This document shows, in pieces, positions 24,621 to 37,606 of a stretch of DNA of 64,000 bases. The DNA is from Gnetum montanum (Eukaryota > Streptophyta > Gnetopsida > Gnetales > Gnetaceae). Position 1 is the first letter of the stretch. Each line of letters opens with the position of its first letter. Position numbers and translations under genes: made by a program. The stretch lies in assembly GCA_015680685.1 (NCBI GenBank), contig MNCI01009146.1, forward strand, positions 695,043 to 759,042, written 5' to 3'. The notes beneath the pieces are model-generated. The model had not been told where the DNA came from and did no database searches. It was given only the letters and a program-made list of their open reading frames with translations.

Positions 24621-25479
24621 ACTTTACTATTTGAAAAACATAGAAACATGTTGTATCTAATTACCACACAACTGGAGTTGATTAAATAGGGTCTCATCCT
24701 TCAAACCATTATCACATTTATGACAGCTTTTATCAATCCCACAGTTACAATCATTTTAATATATGTTGCACAAACCAGATTGCAAATCTTAATAAAAATA
24801 TTCACTCATTAAAACATAGCTAAATAAAAGTTAGGATGCACATTTAATTCTTAGAACTTGTTAGGAATGAGTTTTAAAGATTTTTCTAATATATTTCTTT
24901 ACAAATAAATCATAAATCATGAAATTTCTTTTTCTTATAATGTGAAAGATCTTTATAATTTTATTAATGATTTGGTGAAAATAATTATGAAATTATTTTA
25001 CTGGAAGATTTCAAAATAAATAATTTTACCCTACCAAATTTCTATTGTTTTCAAAAAAATATTTAAATTTTAGTTTTTTCAATAAACTTAGATAGCTTCA
25101 TTGTTGTATATAATTTTCTAGATGTAATAAAAATTTCTCATTTCTAGCATAAAAATTTTAAGTTTTTCCAAAGACAAACATTTTAGATCCAAATATTTCT
25201 TTAATTTGATTAGCTCACACTGCCTATATTTCTTTCATTTTTTTAAGCATGCTTTGAAATAGGAAGTAATTTTAATTAGGCAAAGGCAACAATGAGGTGG
25301 AAAATAAATTATCAAAAGAGATCAAACCTACTCCTTACATATTTTTTTGGTAATTTTCTGATTTAAATTAGATTTTTATTGCAAGTTACTTTGATTTTGC
25401 CTATCCCATCTTGGAAACATTTTCAGTTTTTTTAGATTAGATATGATTTTTCAATGTAAGCTCAATTTCAACATTTTGA
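24621..25479. other. AT-rich stretch, nothing recognised
   Basis: The base composition is strongly A+T and there are no open frames of note. I see neither repeats with a partner in the window nor protein motifs. Confidence 0.5.
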
Positions 25480-26065
25480 AGAAAAATACTAAGATGATGT
25501 CATGACTATGATACAAGATACCCAATTTCACTATCTTCTAGAGTTGTCTTGTTCACTCCACCTTTTTACATAACTAGGATAATACCTAGTTTTTCTCCCA
25601 AAGAAGGAAAACATTATTTTTCCTACTTATTATAGGCCTATTAGTCTCTACAACTATCTTGTCAAGTTTCTCTTTTCTTATAATAAAATCAAAAATATCT
25701 AGTCAATATTTATATGAGCTATTCAAGCTTCTAATATTAGTTATAAGGAGTTATATAAAATAAGTGCTCAAGTTACATGACTATTGAATGTATCTATTAT
25801 ACTTAAGATTTATTGCTATTGATGTATTTTACACAAATTAATTCATTTGATATATCTCTTAGGCCTATGCATATGCAATAAAATTTTCGTGTAAGTTTCT
25901 ACCTAATTTTATTGAATTTGATCAATTTGACTTTATTATTGGCAAGAAGATATTGGCTAGTGATATCATAATGCATGAGGTAGTGTATTAGGTAACGATG
26001 TAATGGAATATCATATGCATCCTTAAGCTTGACATAGCAAAAGCCTATGGCCTAGTACGATGGTG
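25480..26065 (+). pseudogene. LINE (L1-type) reverse-transcriptase remnant
   Basis: The plus strand carries FLPKKENIIFPTYYRPISLY at about 25590-25650, matching the L1 signature (IPK-..-YRPISL-N). Next come FIIGKKILASDIIMHEVV (about 25930-25985), matching the F-.GRQILD..-.A-E segment, and LKLDIAKAYGLVRW near 26012-26053, matching K-D-KAYD-V-W. The order and spacing are correct but frames shift between blocks, and the FADD active-site block is missing. The remnant ends abruptly where Gypsy integrase sequence begins. Confidence 0.7.
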
Positions 26066-26089
26066 TGCACCATATCAAGATCAATCACA

Positions 26090-27030
26090 AGTTCTCAAGG
26101 ATGTTCACGAAGGTTCTTGTCAAGGCCATTATGTAAGAATAAGAAAAATCATAAAAATCTTGATGGCAAGGCTATTCTGGCCTATGATCTTCAGATATGT
26201 CCACCATTTTGTCCATTCATGTAAGTGATGTTAATGAGATGAAAGAATGATAACTAGGATGGAATGGCCCCAAAAATGGATCCAGCCATTGGAGCCTTTT
26301 GACTTTTGGGGGATTGATCTTATGGGATCCATTACTTCTATGTCCAATGGAAATTATTACATTATTTTTTCTAATGACTATTATACCAAATGGGTTGAAG
26401 CTACAGTTGTTTCTAATTGTACTTTTTTTATCAAGAGGTGGTAAAAGGGTTTGCTATATGAAGGAATGTAATTTTTAACAATGGAATCCATTTTATGTAT
26501 GCTACCTTTCATAAGTTAATGCAACACTTGGGGGTGGAGCATAAAATTATAAGACCTTATCATGCCTAAGCTAATAGTCAAGCTAATGTCACTAATAATA
26601 AAATCACACGAATCCTAACAAGGACCATTAGTAGATGTAGGAAAGACTAAAGCACTAAACTAAATGATGCCATATGGGCCTACTACTCAACATGAAAACT
26701 TTTTATAGGTTAATTTCCTTATGAGTTAGTGTATGGAAAGTTACCCAAACTTCCAATACAAACTAAAGTCCATACACTCACAAATGCATCTAAGATTAAC
26801 CTAGATATTAACTTAGTATAAAAAGAAAAATAATGACACTCAATGTAATAGATGAAAATTGAAGGGTAGTTCTTATGATGAATGAAGTTCACAAGACATA
26901 TCGTAAACAATGCCATGATGCTTGAATAAGGAAAGTAGAATTCAAACTAGGACACAAGGTTCTTTATTAGAATTCCATGCATGTGTCGTACATTGCATTA
27001 TGGGAATGAACATACATTGTACACTCAAAT
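26090..27030 (+). pseudogene. Gypsy integrase remnant
   Basis: The frame opens with the H2C2 zinc-binding domain (DVHEGSCQGHYV, then FWPMIFRYVHHFVHSCK; 26100-26225). The catalytic core follows, with LEPFDFWGIDLMGSI and NYYIIFSNDYYTKWVEA (26300-26400), then a frameshifted continuation (HLGVEHKIIRPYHA-ANSQA, 26525-26585). The C-terminal segment starts PYELVYGKLP (26715-26745). In the family the integrase inserts element cDNA. The fragment has stops and no neighbouring reverse transcriptase of the same kind, so it is a truncated relic. Confidence 0.8.
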
Positions 27031-27917
27031 TTTCCATTTAGGACTATGATAAATTACCATCCAACAAGTCCCTAGAGGTACATGCTAGTCAACATTCAAC
27101 AACTGAAATCCTTTATAGACTTCTAAGTAGCTAGCCACAATCATAACATCTGAACCCAAAAACATACTCACTTCAGTTTTATCCAATCAATCTAAGAGGA
27201 CCTTTGAAAGAAAAAATTTAATTTTAGTTTTAGTAAGATTTAGCATTGAACATAGGCGAATTAAATTGAAGTCCTAGGTTTGATTTGAATGTATTAAAAA
27301 AATTTCATAAAATAATTCTAGAAATACTCTATTTAATTGATTTAGAAGGGTTTTTGTAAGTAAAAATTCAGTTTTGATTTCAAAAAGTTTTAGCATGGAA
27401 TAGAGGTAAATTACAGAAGATAACTCATATGGCCATGTGGCCAATCTCTAGATAAGGGCTAGAATGGTGATGATGTGGGATAATACTTTAGAAATAATTT
27501 GGATTTACAAAAAATAAGATCCTAGAGCATAGCTCAAATGGTAAGCTTTTTATTGTATGATAGATTCATCATTTTGGTACATAGAAAACTTTATAAGTAA
27601 ACTATTAAATTCATATAAATTGAAGACTACATGATGAGCAATGTTGTAGTTCCTATGCCTAACCATACAAATCATAAATGTTTTCATGTGATCTAATTGT
27701 ATTTGGTGAATTGGTCTAATGTGATATGTTAGATTGTAGGTCCTTTTCTTCTCAATTACACTTATGATAACAAGTGATTATAGCAGTTTTATTATAACCT
27801 CAAAATAACACCACTACTCCCAATTATAGCACTAGTAAAAATATCATATAAAGGAGTCCCATTATAGGGTATAAATACAGAAATTTCAATTATAATGTCT
27901 TGGTACTACACAGTTGG
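27031..27917. other. Spacer with a truncated LTR start at 27631
   Basis: At 27631-27700 the words TGATGAGCAATG and CCTAACCATACAAATCATAAATG match the start of the element A/B LTR family, giving a short broken LTR end. A loose repeat of about 140 bp (AATTTTAGTTTTAG-AAG-TTTAGCAT) spans 27210-27400. No gene is seen. Confidence 0.4.
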
Positions 27918-28794
27918 CAGTGGGTACCCCTATGCCCAACCATATGAATCATAAATATTCACACACAATCAGGTTAAATATCATGGATGGGACTAATTGT
28001 GGCATCTAGATTATTAAACGTTGATTGTAGGATGTCATCTTCCCACTTGGACTAGTGGTAGCTTTGTCACATATGGTTTAGTCCAATGTGAGGCATATGA
28101 TAATTGATATTGTTAGGTTCTAATTACTCCTAGTGATAAAAATAATTTAGAATGAAATTTAATTCTAAGTCTAAATAATAATGGTAATGTAAATCCACTC
28201 TAACCTAGAGCGATGAGCATCTAGTCCTGGCTTACCTTACACATCTTTGGCTAATGTAACTATTATTGGGTTACCAAGAATTATGCTATTAGGTGAACCA
28301 AGAAATAATACTACTGGGATTACGAAACGATTACACTTAAACACTTGAAACCAGTCATACTCATTCTGCTTTACTAATGAACAAAAAGGTAAAGTACTCG
28401 AAAATGCAAATGATTAAACTAAGGAAACCATAAAAACTATGCTAAGTAAATTAGTAAAACTAAGTGGATGCTACAATGATAAAAAGCAATCTCAATCTTT
28501 ATTTTTAGTCATGAAGTATGCCCAAGCACACTTCACTTGAATAAAGATTTTGTACAATTACTGTACACCACATTGTAAGTATTTACTCTATCACTAAAGC
28601 TACAAAGACAAACTGCAAGATCCTACCTAAGGATGGAATAAAAAGTTATCTAAATCCATGTGCCTAAGTGTTTCTTTTATCGGCTAGCACACACCCTACA
28701 ATATCGTTTATATGAAAATATATCATCAGCTAGGATAACATATCTACAACATTGTAGATACAATATCATTCAACTAAAATTTTTGACTTTATCA
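27918..28794 (-). repeat. 3' LTR of Gypsy element B
   Basis: The block from GGGTACCCCTATGCCCAACC to GACTTTATCA aligns with the LTRs at 5894, 34223 and 37607: GGGACTAATTGTGGCATCTAG, TCTTCCCACTTGGACTAG and TCTCAATCTTTATTTTTAGTC are shared. On its right it is followed by TACCCC, the same polypurine-tract position as at 374 in element A. The left edge is blurred and the TGATGAG start is degraded. Confidence 0.75.
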
Positions 28795-29589
28795 TACCCC
28801 TATGATTAACTAAAAACTTGTCCTCGAGTTAAAACAAAATGAGGGTGGAGTTCCTTACAAAATTGGGAGGTTAATTTACATGACACTAAATCTTATATAC
28901 ATGAATATCTAATGTCACAGTGAAGTTTACAAAAATGACACATTTCATGTCATGACAAAAAGAACAAAAATTGTTGAAGTTCGATGTAGCTTTAAGTTAT
29001 TCCAAGAAAATTAGTCGGTGACACAAGTACATTAAATGATTCTTTTATATGACCTACGATCACTTCTGTAGCTTCCACGACATCATGGTGCTACATGATC
29101 ACAACTATGGCTCATTTTGTAGATTCAAGTACCACTTGAAATAATGCAACATTCCTGAAAGTCTATTGTGACCACTGGGCCTCTCCTCTTGACTGCATTG
29201 ATATTTGTTTGTTGGTAGGATTTTTTGAGCTGGTTTGTCTAACTACATCATCAATTGCTTTGAAAAAATTAGCCTCTTCTCTACTTTCCCAACTGATGGT
29301 TTCTACAATTTGTTGCAAATGACCCATTGAAGGCTGATAATCTTACAATGACAATGGTGGAACTTATTGTTGCTACTCTATGATTTGGATAGTCAAGTTA
29401 ATGTTATGCTAAGTAATTGATTTTCCAAATTTCATTGTACCTAAAACCTAAATTCAAACTTAACATTCTCAACACTAAGTAAAGAACACTTAACACAAAC
29501 CATCTAACAACTATAACATGGCTTCACATAATGATCAATCATTGCCTGCCAAGGACACAAAAAGAAGTAGTAATAGAATTGTTGATGAA

Positions 29590-30050
29590 GGGGAATGAGG
29601 GATGATAATGCTGACATGTATTACTTATGTTCACACTAATCCTCACCACCCATATTTTACTTTCATCTTCCATTGGGACAAGCAAATGAGGTGGAGAGAC
29701 ATGCAAGGCAACATAGTCCTACCTCCACAATGTGTAGCACTGAACATGCTACAAACTGCTCTTAGAGGAATGCATTTGGATAAGATTCAAGAAGGGTATC
29801 ATGTGTCTCAACACATGAATAGATCCTATGAACCTAAAAGGAAGCAAATAAAGAGAGATACTGCTATGGAGATCAAACATGTACATAGCAAATGGAAGTA
29901 GGCCAATACTATTATTGTCATGGAAGAACTTGATGCTACTCACTTCATTTTAGAACAAATCCACTAGAACCACGAGGAGCCATCAAAGGCACCTATCATC
30001 AAACTAGAGGAACTTGTCAAAGTCCAACTTCACTCTACCCTAGTAGCGAC
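29590..30050 (+). other. Unassigned plus-strand frame ahead of the element E gag
   Basis: The frame at 29602-29901 is open for about 99 codons and continues past a stop to about 30060. Its composition is plausible for protein, with NPHHPYFTF, a basic KRKQIKRD segment and an acidic LEELV end. I recognise no family. It may be leader or gag-adjacent sequence of the plus-strand element E. Confidence 0.25.
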
Positions 30051-31510
30051 ACACAATGGGGAGGCTACTAACTCAAGGCATAAGTGAGACTCTAGGTCAA
30101 GGGTTCTTGCTAAGTCTTACAATGAAACATATAAGAGTCATGAAAGAAGAACTAGTTGGCACCATTCTCCTGCTACCTCATCACCCTCATTGTGATCATC
30201 AAACGACATTGACAGGAGATAATAAAAGTACCAAAAATCTGATAAGGAATAGAGAAGAACTCATGGTCATCATGATAGATATTCCAAATATTCTAAATCA
30301 AAAGATGAAGAGTATGAATAAAGAAGAAGAAGAGATAGAAGAGATGATCAAGAGAGGCATGAGCATAGAATGTGTCACTGCTACCATAGAGCATATGAAC
30401 CATCTCAGAATGATGAACCCCTTATGGCAACCCAAAGCATGGTCAACATTTACGAAGTGATCTACATACTAACCAAGCATGTGAGGGATAGCCAAATTAA
30501 ATGACTAGATATGAATAACATGCCACGATTTAAAGGTGGTTATAACGGTAATCCATAACATCACCTCCAATCATTCCATGATGCCTATGTCCTTCAGAAC
30601 ATAGAAAGTAATTGGCAAAAATTAAAGCTGTTTCCTAGAACACTTGTGAAGGAAGCAAAAAGCTAGTATAGATCATTAGAACCTGAATTCATTAGACCCT
30701 AGAGTACCATGCTAGAAATATTTAATGATAAATATCAAACCCATTAACGAGTATTAAATATAAGAAAAAAATCCAAGGATGGAAACAAGGGACTCATGAA
30801 ACCCTTGATATGGCACTAGGTAGATATTATTCACTACTACATAAATGCCCATGCCATAGATTTTCATCAAAGGAGTAACTTAGGCACATCATAGATGGGC
30901 TAAAAAGTAAAATCAAAGAGACTCTTGGGGTTTACACCCAAGGGAGATTATTAGAACTAATTGTCCATCACATCCAATGATTAATTGATCAAGTGGCCAA
31001 AGAGGAAGGAGAACTCAGAAAAATGGAATCAGCTAAAGAATACAACTATGATCCATCAATTTGAAAGATGGGTGTATGAGCCTATGAAACACAAGAGGAG
31101 AAAACCTTGAACAAGGCCATCCAACAAAAGATTCTACCAATCCAAAAATCTGTAAGGAACATTGCATCTAAGGTAGAGAAAATATGGGATTCTATTGATG
31201 AAAAATTCGCAACTGCCTTAAAGATAGTAGAGGAACAAACTAAACATGCATTAGAAAGAGGCAAAGACAAAAGGAAAAAGAAGAAATTTGGATGCAAGGT
31301 AAGGTTGCTTTGGTAGCTGAGTGTTTAGACACTAGCTTCACAAATGATGAAGGGTGCAATGTGTGCCAATATGAACATCCTTAGGGATGTTGTCCAGTTA
31401 TGGCACATCTACAAGAAATGGGATCATATGCACTAAATTTGAAATTTGTTCAAAAGTAGATGTGATGTAGCATCTATGATAACTCAACCAATTGATGATT
31501 TATCATAAAG
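30050..31510 (+). pseudogene. gag pseudogene of plus-strand Gypsy element E
   Basis: The frame matches the gag of elements A and C: an Arg/Asp/Glu-rich segment (YE-RRRRDRRDDQERHEHR near 30310-30365), then PRFKGGYN (30522), QNIESNWQKLKLFPRTL (30597-30648), IFNDKYQT (about 30717-30742), IQGWKQGTHETLDMALGRYY (30771-30829) and a CNVCQYEHP knuckle (31355-31393). Several stops occur. After it, 31455-31510 resembles the first 50 bases of the plus-orientation LTR at 38511, so E seems to end in a truncated 3' LTR. It is inserted, inverted, in element B. Confidence 0.7.
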
Positions 31511-34222
31511 TGGCTTGATGTAGTTCATATTCCAAGAAATGGTGACTCTTCCATCAACTTCTTCCCTATATTGTCTAGGTTCTAGAATGTTTCCCCTCTT
31601 CTATCCTTGTCTTCTTTTTCTATATGTCCTCCCTACTGAGTATGGCACACAGACTCCTTTGATTTTAACTATTGCATTGGCCTCTTCATTTTACCAAAAT
31701 TGGTACATTTTTCCTAAGTACCATTCTCTATTGTTAATTAGTGTGGGCCATAATGGAGACACTTGGAGTTGCATCTTTATAGCTCCTAGGTTGTGAAGGT
31801 CCTCCTTTTGGTATCCTCTTTGAGACCATCTACAATTAATCAAGAGCATAGGATAACCAAAATGCTTTCATTGGTGCTTAATTATTCATAATCCTTCTCA
31901 TACTCTTGGTTAGATCAAGTTCTTATCATCTTATGATTGTAACATTAGAAAAATTTGTAAAAAATGAATCCCTTATATGTTATATTATTTAGTTACTTAT
32001 GATCTTCTTATTATTTGCTTACTTATTATGACCTAAAATAGTTGGTATGGTCTATTAGGAGTATGATCTAAATACTTCTAGCCTTAGTTTGATTGATTAA
32101 TGTTAATATTCTTATTATTTCTTTGTAATTACCCTTTTTAGTATCTTCTAAGGTTAAGAATTTTTTGCTGAAATTTTCAAATATTTGCTTATATCGCACA
32201 ATGCATTTCCCACAACTAAATTGAACACTTCAGGATTAACAAGGTTTAAGAATTTTGAAAATTGGAGCTACGAGGGTAAAGTTATTACCTTTGAAAGCTA
32301 GTTTGCAAGAGGGTCAACGAAAAACTACAAAAAATTCTCTTAATACAAAATGAATATGTGAAAAAATTCACTAACTCCCACACATATATATACTATTTTT
32401 ATATGTGCAACATCATAGATCATACACTGTAGGTCCCTATGACATTGTAGCTATGGCATCAGCATTAAAAATTTCAAATTTTTCAAGGAAAAAATGAATC
32501 AATTAGAATGTCTAAAAGGTGTAAATCTTGTCTAAAGGATCATAGGCCATTAATGATGCATAGTTTTCAAAGATTTTAGCTTTCAAAGTTCATAAAGAAA
32601 TAATCTCAACAATAAAAGTGTATTGTATGGATAAGATATGGGTAATGAATTTATGATGCATAGACAAATTATTAGATGATATTAAACTTTATTAAATGTT
32701 TTGAAAGGCACAAAATGATGTGGAATTTCTTGGAAAGGATGAAGTACAAGATTTATACAAGTGGGTCCTCCCCAAAGTAGGCTCCAACCCTTAATGCCCT
32801 TGTATAACAATGTCTAAAAGTGTCCTTAGGTACTCCAGCAATTGAATGTAAGACATACTTGTTTAGAAAAACACACATTTTAGTATCACCAAGTTGAGAA
32901 AATACCACTATATTATATAAAAACACAAGTTATGATTAAATATATAGTGAGGTGGGATGGATTGTAGAAGGGATTGCTAAACTTGGGACATGAGGTATCT
33001 TGCCATAGGCAGAATGACCCCTTGTGTTTTATTAATGGTTGAGGTAATCATTAGCCTTTATGTCTAAGATTCAAACAAATTCTAGACCACATTCTAGTAA
33101 CATTGCATCATTCCATCTCTTGGAAATACAATTGTAAGACTATCAATGTTGCAAGAAGCATTGTCACTTAGCGTATTTTCCAAGAGAGGAGTTTTATTCA
33201 TGGCACTTTATTTTTATTGTTATTTCTGAGAAGTTGTCTACCTTCAAGCATGGGTAACATGTGTTTTCAGTGGGATCCCCAAAATTTTATTATGTGCTCT
33301 TTTATTTTTATTCTATGTCAACCATTTAAGGTAGCACTTATTTAACTCTTACTCCCATTTTTCGTTAAATCTACAAGGATATAATACAACCTTAAAAATA
33401 AGATAGAACTCAAAACAATAGTCTAGAAGAATCCACAAATTCCCTTAATGCCACACCATTTCATTCCCCCTTGGTTCTTCACTTTTCTATCCAAGCATAA
33501 TGATCACAAGTTTATTCTTAGTTTTATGATGGAAAGAATATCATTATGGCCATGGTAAGAACTCTTATTAATGGAATGGATGGATAGATGATGTGGTCTC
33601 ACTGTATAGATAATTAGTCCCTTATGATTGATAATATAGAGAAATATTCACCTTATTGCACTGCATCTTGCCTTATTCTTGGTGTGTTTTATTAGTAATC
33701 AAAAATATTTACAAAGAAAAATGAAAACAAAGTATGAAAAAGATAAAAAAGATAGTAAAAATGGAAGAAGATGAAAATAATGAAAACTCATCAAGTAATA
33801 GAAAAGTGTTAAAGAATTGAGAAATTATTAAGAAACTGAAAAGTATAAAACAACAAAAAAATGTATTAAAAAATGTGAAAAGGTATATCAAGAACTTAGA
33901 AATTAAATAGAATTGTAAGAGAAAAAATTAAAAAACACCTATTAATTCTTAAATTAGGATAAGGTTTCTCCCCCATGACTAAACTCATCGACAAGTGTTC
34001 GGAAAATGCACCCTAGTTCCCCTGGATCATACACTTGAGGTTTCATACTTACCATCCTTAGTGATTTCATTTTTCTATTATCATCCCATATAATCATGAT
34101 GGTTATTGAATTTTTATCATCAAAATCCTTCCTCTTCTATTGGTGTATGATTGTGGTTTAGTACTTCCATTTGTAAGTTCTTAGTTAGGGTCATTTTCTT
34201 AGAATGGGAATTAATAAGTGGT

Positions 34223-35080
34223 TGATGAGTGGTGAGGTACCCCTACACCCAATCATATGAATCATAAGTGTTCACATACAATCCAATCAAATTCCATGGA
34301 TGGGACTAGCTATGACATCTAGATCTCTATGTCTTAATCACAGTTCAATATCTTCCCACTTGGACTAGTGGTAGCTTTATCACGTATGGTTTATTCTAGA
34401 GTGAGACATATGATTTTTATTATTTTATATTTTATTATTCTAAAATTAAAAATAGGTTGAAACTTAATTTATAATCAATTCAACTAATCTAATTGCTAAT
34501 TAATAATCAACTTCCCTAACATAAGTATCTAATCCCACTTCTCGTGCACATCCTAAACTCATACGATGCTGCTAGGTTAATAAATGTTAAGCGTTGCTGG
34601 GATTACCAAGAGTCATACGCATGCTTGAAGTGATCGTACTTATGTGCCTAGTTAATTAACATGTATGAAAATGTAAATATCGACTAAGTATGTGAAAAGA
34701 AAATTTCATGGAAAGGAAATCTAATCTAAGTCAAAGTGTTGCAATGAATAAGAATCAATCTCGATCTTATTGCCATTCATGGAATATGTCCAGGTACATT
34801 GCCAATCAAATAAGACTTCGTACAATTAACTTAGATCCACTTTTTGGGCACTCACTAATTGTTCTCTATGATTATGAAATAAAACTGGAGAAATTTTTCT
34901 ACTCTATTAACAAAACTATGAAAAAATATGCAAAACTATTACCAAATTGGGAGCCCATGCACTATATTTATAGGCCAACATATACCCTGCAATGTTAGAT
35001 ACCCAAATCTGACGTTACATCTAGGCCCCAATGTTGAATACCTGATGTTGAGGCTTCAACATTGGGTACCTGACATCGAA
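34223..35080 (-). repeat. Left LTR of element C
   Basis: The start, the TTCCCACTTGGACTAGTGG block and the TCTCGATCTTATTG block align with the other family LTRs. The distal end differs: instead of GATATCG words it has inverted AACATTGGGTACCTGA words (34985-35085). The right edge is uncertain by tens of bases. Confidence 0.65.
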
Positions 35081-35509
35081 GTATGAGAAAAACATGATTA
35101 ATCAGTGGTTCATATTGTTCCATGCATGTTTTGGATAGTTGAAAGTTCTTAGTTGTTGGCCACTAGATATCTTTTGGTTTTGTAGCCCCTACTCTTTCTT
35201 GTGCACACACTTGTTTTTCACACTTATTATGGATTGATGTAATGAACGTCTTGACATCCTTCTTTTTTAGTAGTAATGCATGAAATTGTTTGTCTCTCCA
35301 TACTGATAGGTTCATCTATTATGTTTTCCATTGGAGTGATAATGGGTGTTGGCTCTTATGTAGGATTAGGAGATGTTTTCCTGAGGAAGTATGTTGCACT
35401 AGGTTGGCCTTGTGTTGATTTTAATGAGCCAATAGGTCTATGAGTTTTGTGCTCATGTGTGGCAACTGTCCTAAATAAAGGAAATTTTCAAGACTGTGGT
35501 TAAGATCTA

Positions 35510-37474
35510 CTAACATTATCATTTACATGTATGTTTGTAGCACAAGTGGAATTCTTTCATTAATGTTGTGGTGCTAATCCTTCTTGTGTTGTTTGTGGTG
35601 ACATATGGTGGAGGGAAGTATGAGAATATTGAGGATGTCGTAGAGGATAACAGGTTTGAGATGTTGGTCCCATAGGAGATGCTATGGGTTGATGATATTC
35701 GAGAGAGTGATAGTAATGATTCAAGGTAAATGAAGTAGAACCATTTCTAAAAATAGGTTATTGAACATAGTAGTCATATGGGTCTAGCAAGTAATAAGCA
35801 TATTGCTGGTTTGTTGATGGCATCCGCTATGACTGTGGGTTTTGCCACTGCAGTTGATAGTAGTGTTGAGGCTGATATGAAGTCCCACTAGAATAGTATG
35901 GTTGGTTGTAGTACTATCTATAATTACCTTATGAGTGAGTTAATTTCCTAGGCATTTTCTTTTGCATGAACTTTGAATTCAAAGCAAAAGCCCCAAACTC
36001 ATGTAGATGTAACATAACTAGGCAATAGCCCTTTGGATGGTCATATTGGCATATGTTACATTTATCATCATCCTTTGTGGTTGAGTCTATAGCCTCTTCT
36101 ACTGTAGTTATTTTTCCTTTTTACTGATAACTGTTCCTCCCTATTTCTATAGTCTTTTTTCTCTTCTTATTTTTCTCAATTGATCCTTTCTTCATTGCCC
36201 TCTCCTCTAAGGTTTTCATATAAGTTGTACCTTTTTCATTTATCAACTCCCACATCTTATCTATCCTTGCTTTAAGCTTAGTGATAGACTTTTGCATTGA
36301 CAAGGTTTGTTGTGAAATCACCTCATCAAGATCTACCTCTTTTTCCTTATCATAGATATGGACCCTCTTCTTTTGAAGGGTTGGGTCCTAGTTATATTTC
36401 TCTACATTCTCTCATTTACATAGCTCTTCTTCTTCTTTTACCACCTACTCAACTAGCTTTTGTATCTTATGGACTTTTAATTCAAATAACCGACCTTGGG
36501 CATAAGTCCCAAGGGTCTCTCTTGTTTGGTTACAAAGTTCATCTATGATATGGAAAAGCTACTCTTTTTAAGAGAAATCATGACCTAGACATCTATGTAG
36601 TAGTAAATAGTATATATCCAAGGCCACGTCCAAGGATTCATGTTTTTCTTGCCTCCATCCTTAGATTTTTTTTCTCAAGCTGGACCCTCTTGCATAGGTT
36701 TGATATTTCTCGTTGAAGAGTTCCAACATTGTGGATCATTGATGGATTGAATCTAGGTCCAACAATTGATACCAACTTTTAGCTTCATCAACTAGTGTTC
36801 TAGGAAAGATCTTAAGCTTTTACCACTTACTCTCGATGTTTTGCAAGGCATAGGCATCATGGAAGGTGTGTAAGTAATGTTGTGGATCAAAGTTATGTCC
36901 TCCCATAAATTTAGGGATGTTATTTATATCAGGCCTTTTAATGAAACTTTCCCTTTGATGCTTGTGAGGTATTCTAACTACCTCCATTACCTACCTCATG
37001 CTCCTAGTAGCTAACAAGGATTCATCATCATCAGACATGTCATGGTAATGATTTCTATTTCTATTGATTTGATTATGATGATCTTGTCTATGTTCACTTT
37101 GAGGATCTCATCTATTTCTATTTTATCTTTGTCTTAACCCCTTAGTGTATCACTATCTCTATACATGCATTCATCTTCATCAAAAATAGACATTGAAGAG
37201 GAAGAGGAAGATGGGGAATTGGGAGGATTACCATGGCTCCTTTATCTCCCCTTATGGTCCCTTGATTTATCTCTTCTCGAGAATGTACTCCATCTCCTCT
37301 AAGATTGTCTGCATTAGTTGAACATGGTCTTCGAGTGCAATAAGGGTCTAAATGAGCATATAAAATCCTTCCTTGTGATTGTTCACTCCAATTTTATTCA
37401 ATACATATCTTGTCATTTCTCCTACTAATGTTTTCATCATATGATGCATTATTAGTATTATGTGAAGAAAACAT
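35510..37474 (-). pseudogene. gag pseudogene of element C
   Basis: From the ATG at 37474, 111 bases after the primer-binding site, the frame follows the gag of element A: an acidic and Arg-rich N-terminal part, HKHQRESF-KRPDINNIPKF (about 36945-36900), TFHDAYALQNIE, the core near 36720-36480, a Lys/Glu-rich helix (36321-36121), the knuckle CNICQYDHPKGYC (36053-36015) and a long Tyr/Gln/Pro/Ser-rich tail down to about 35510. Several stops interrupt it. It is longer than the A copy because of the tail. It is not functional as it stands. Confidence 0.75.
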
Positions 37475-37584
37475 GCTTTTATTTGATAGCATGAGTGACT
37501 TATAATATTAATATTTTTTAAAAGATAGGTTGTTAATATGTTTACAGTGATCGTTTATGATATAACTAGTCTAGATAACTAGCA

Positions 37585-37605
37585 CCATTCCTAGCAATGG
37601 TGCCA
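37585..37605 (-). other. Primer-binding site of element C
   Basis: The minus strand begins TGGCACCATTGCTAGGAATG, one base inside the 5' LTR. The position and the GTGCTAG that follows match the element A site at 5875-5892, with about five substitutions. Confidence 0.65.
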
Positions 37606-37606
37606 A

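Larger units (their letters stand above)
28795..34222 (-). mobile_element. Interior of Gypsy element B, interrupted by an opposite-strand relative
   Basis: The flanking parts (28795 to about 29450 and 31515-34222) follow element A's interior in order and orientation (31540-31800 with 1720-1940; 32750-32840 with 2700-2800; 33960 with 3780). Between them lies a gag frame in the opposite orientation (30050-31450). The gag, primer-binding site and 5' LTR of B are missing; instead a second LTR starts at 34223. I find no pol. Confidence 0.6.

Noticed and set aside
27529-27620. TAGCTCAAATGGTAAGC resembling a tRNA or SINE box A
   Set aside because: There is no box B at the expected distance, no cloverleaf, and no second copy in the window.
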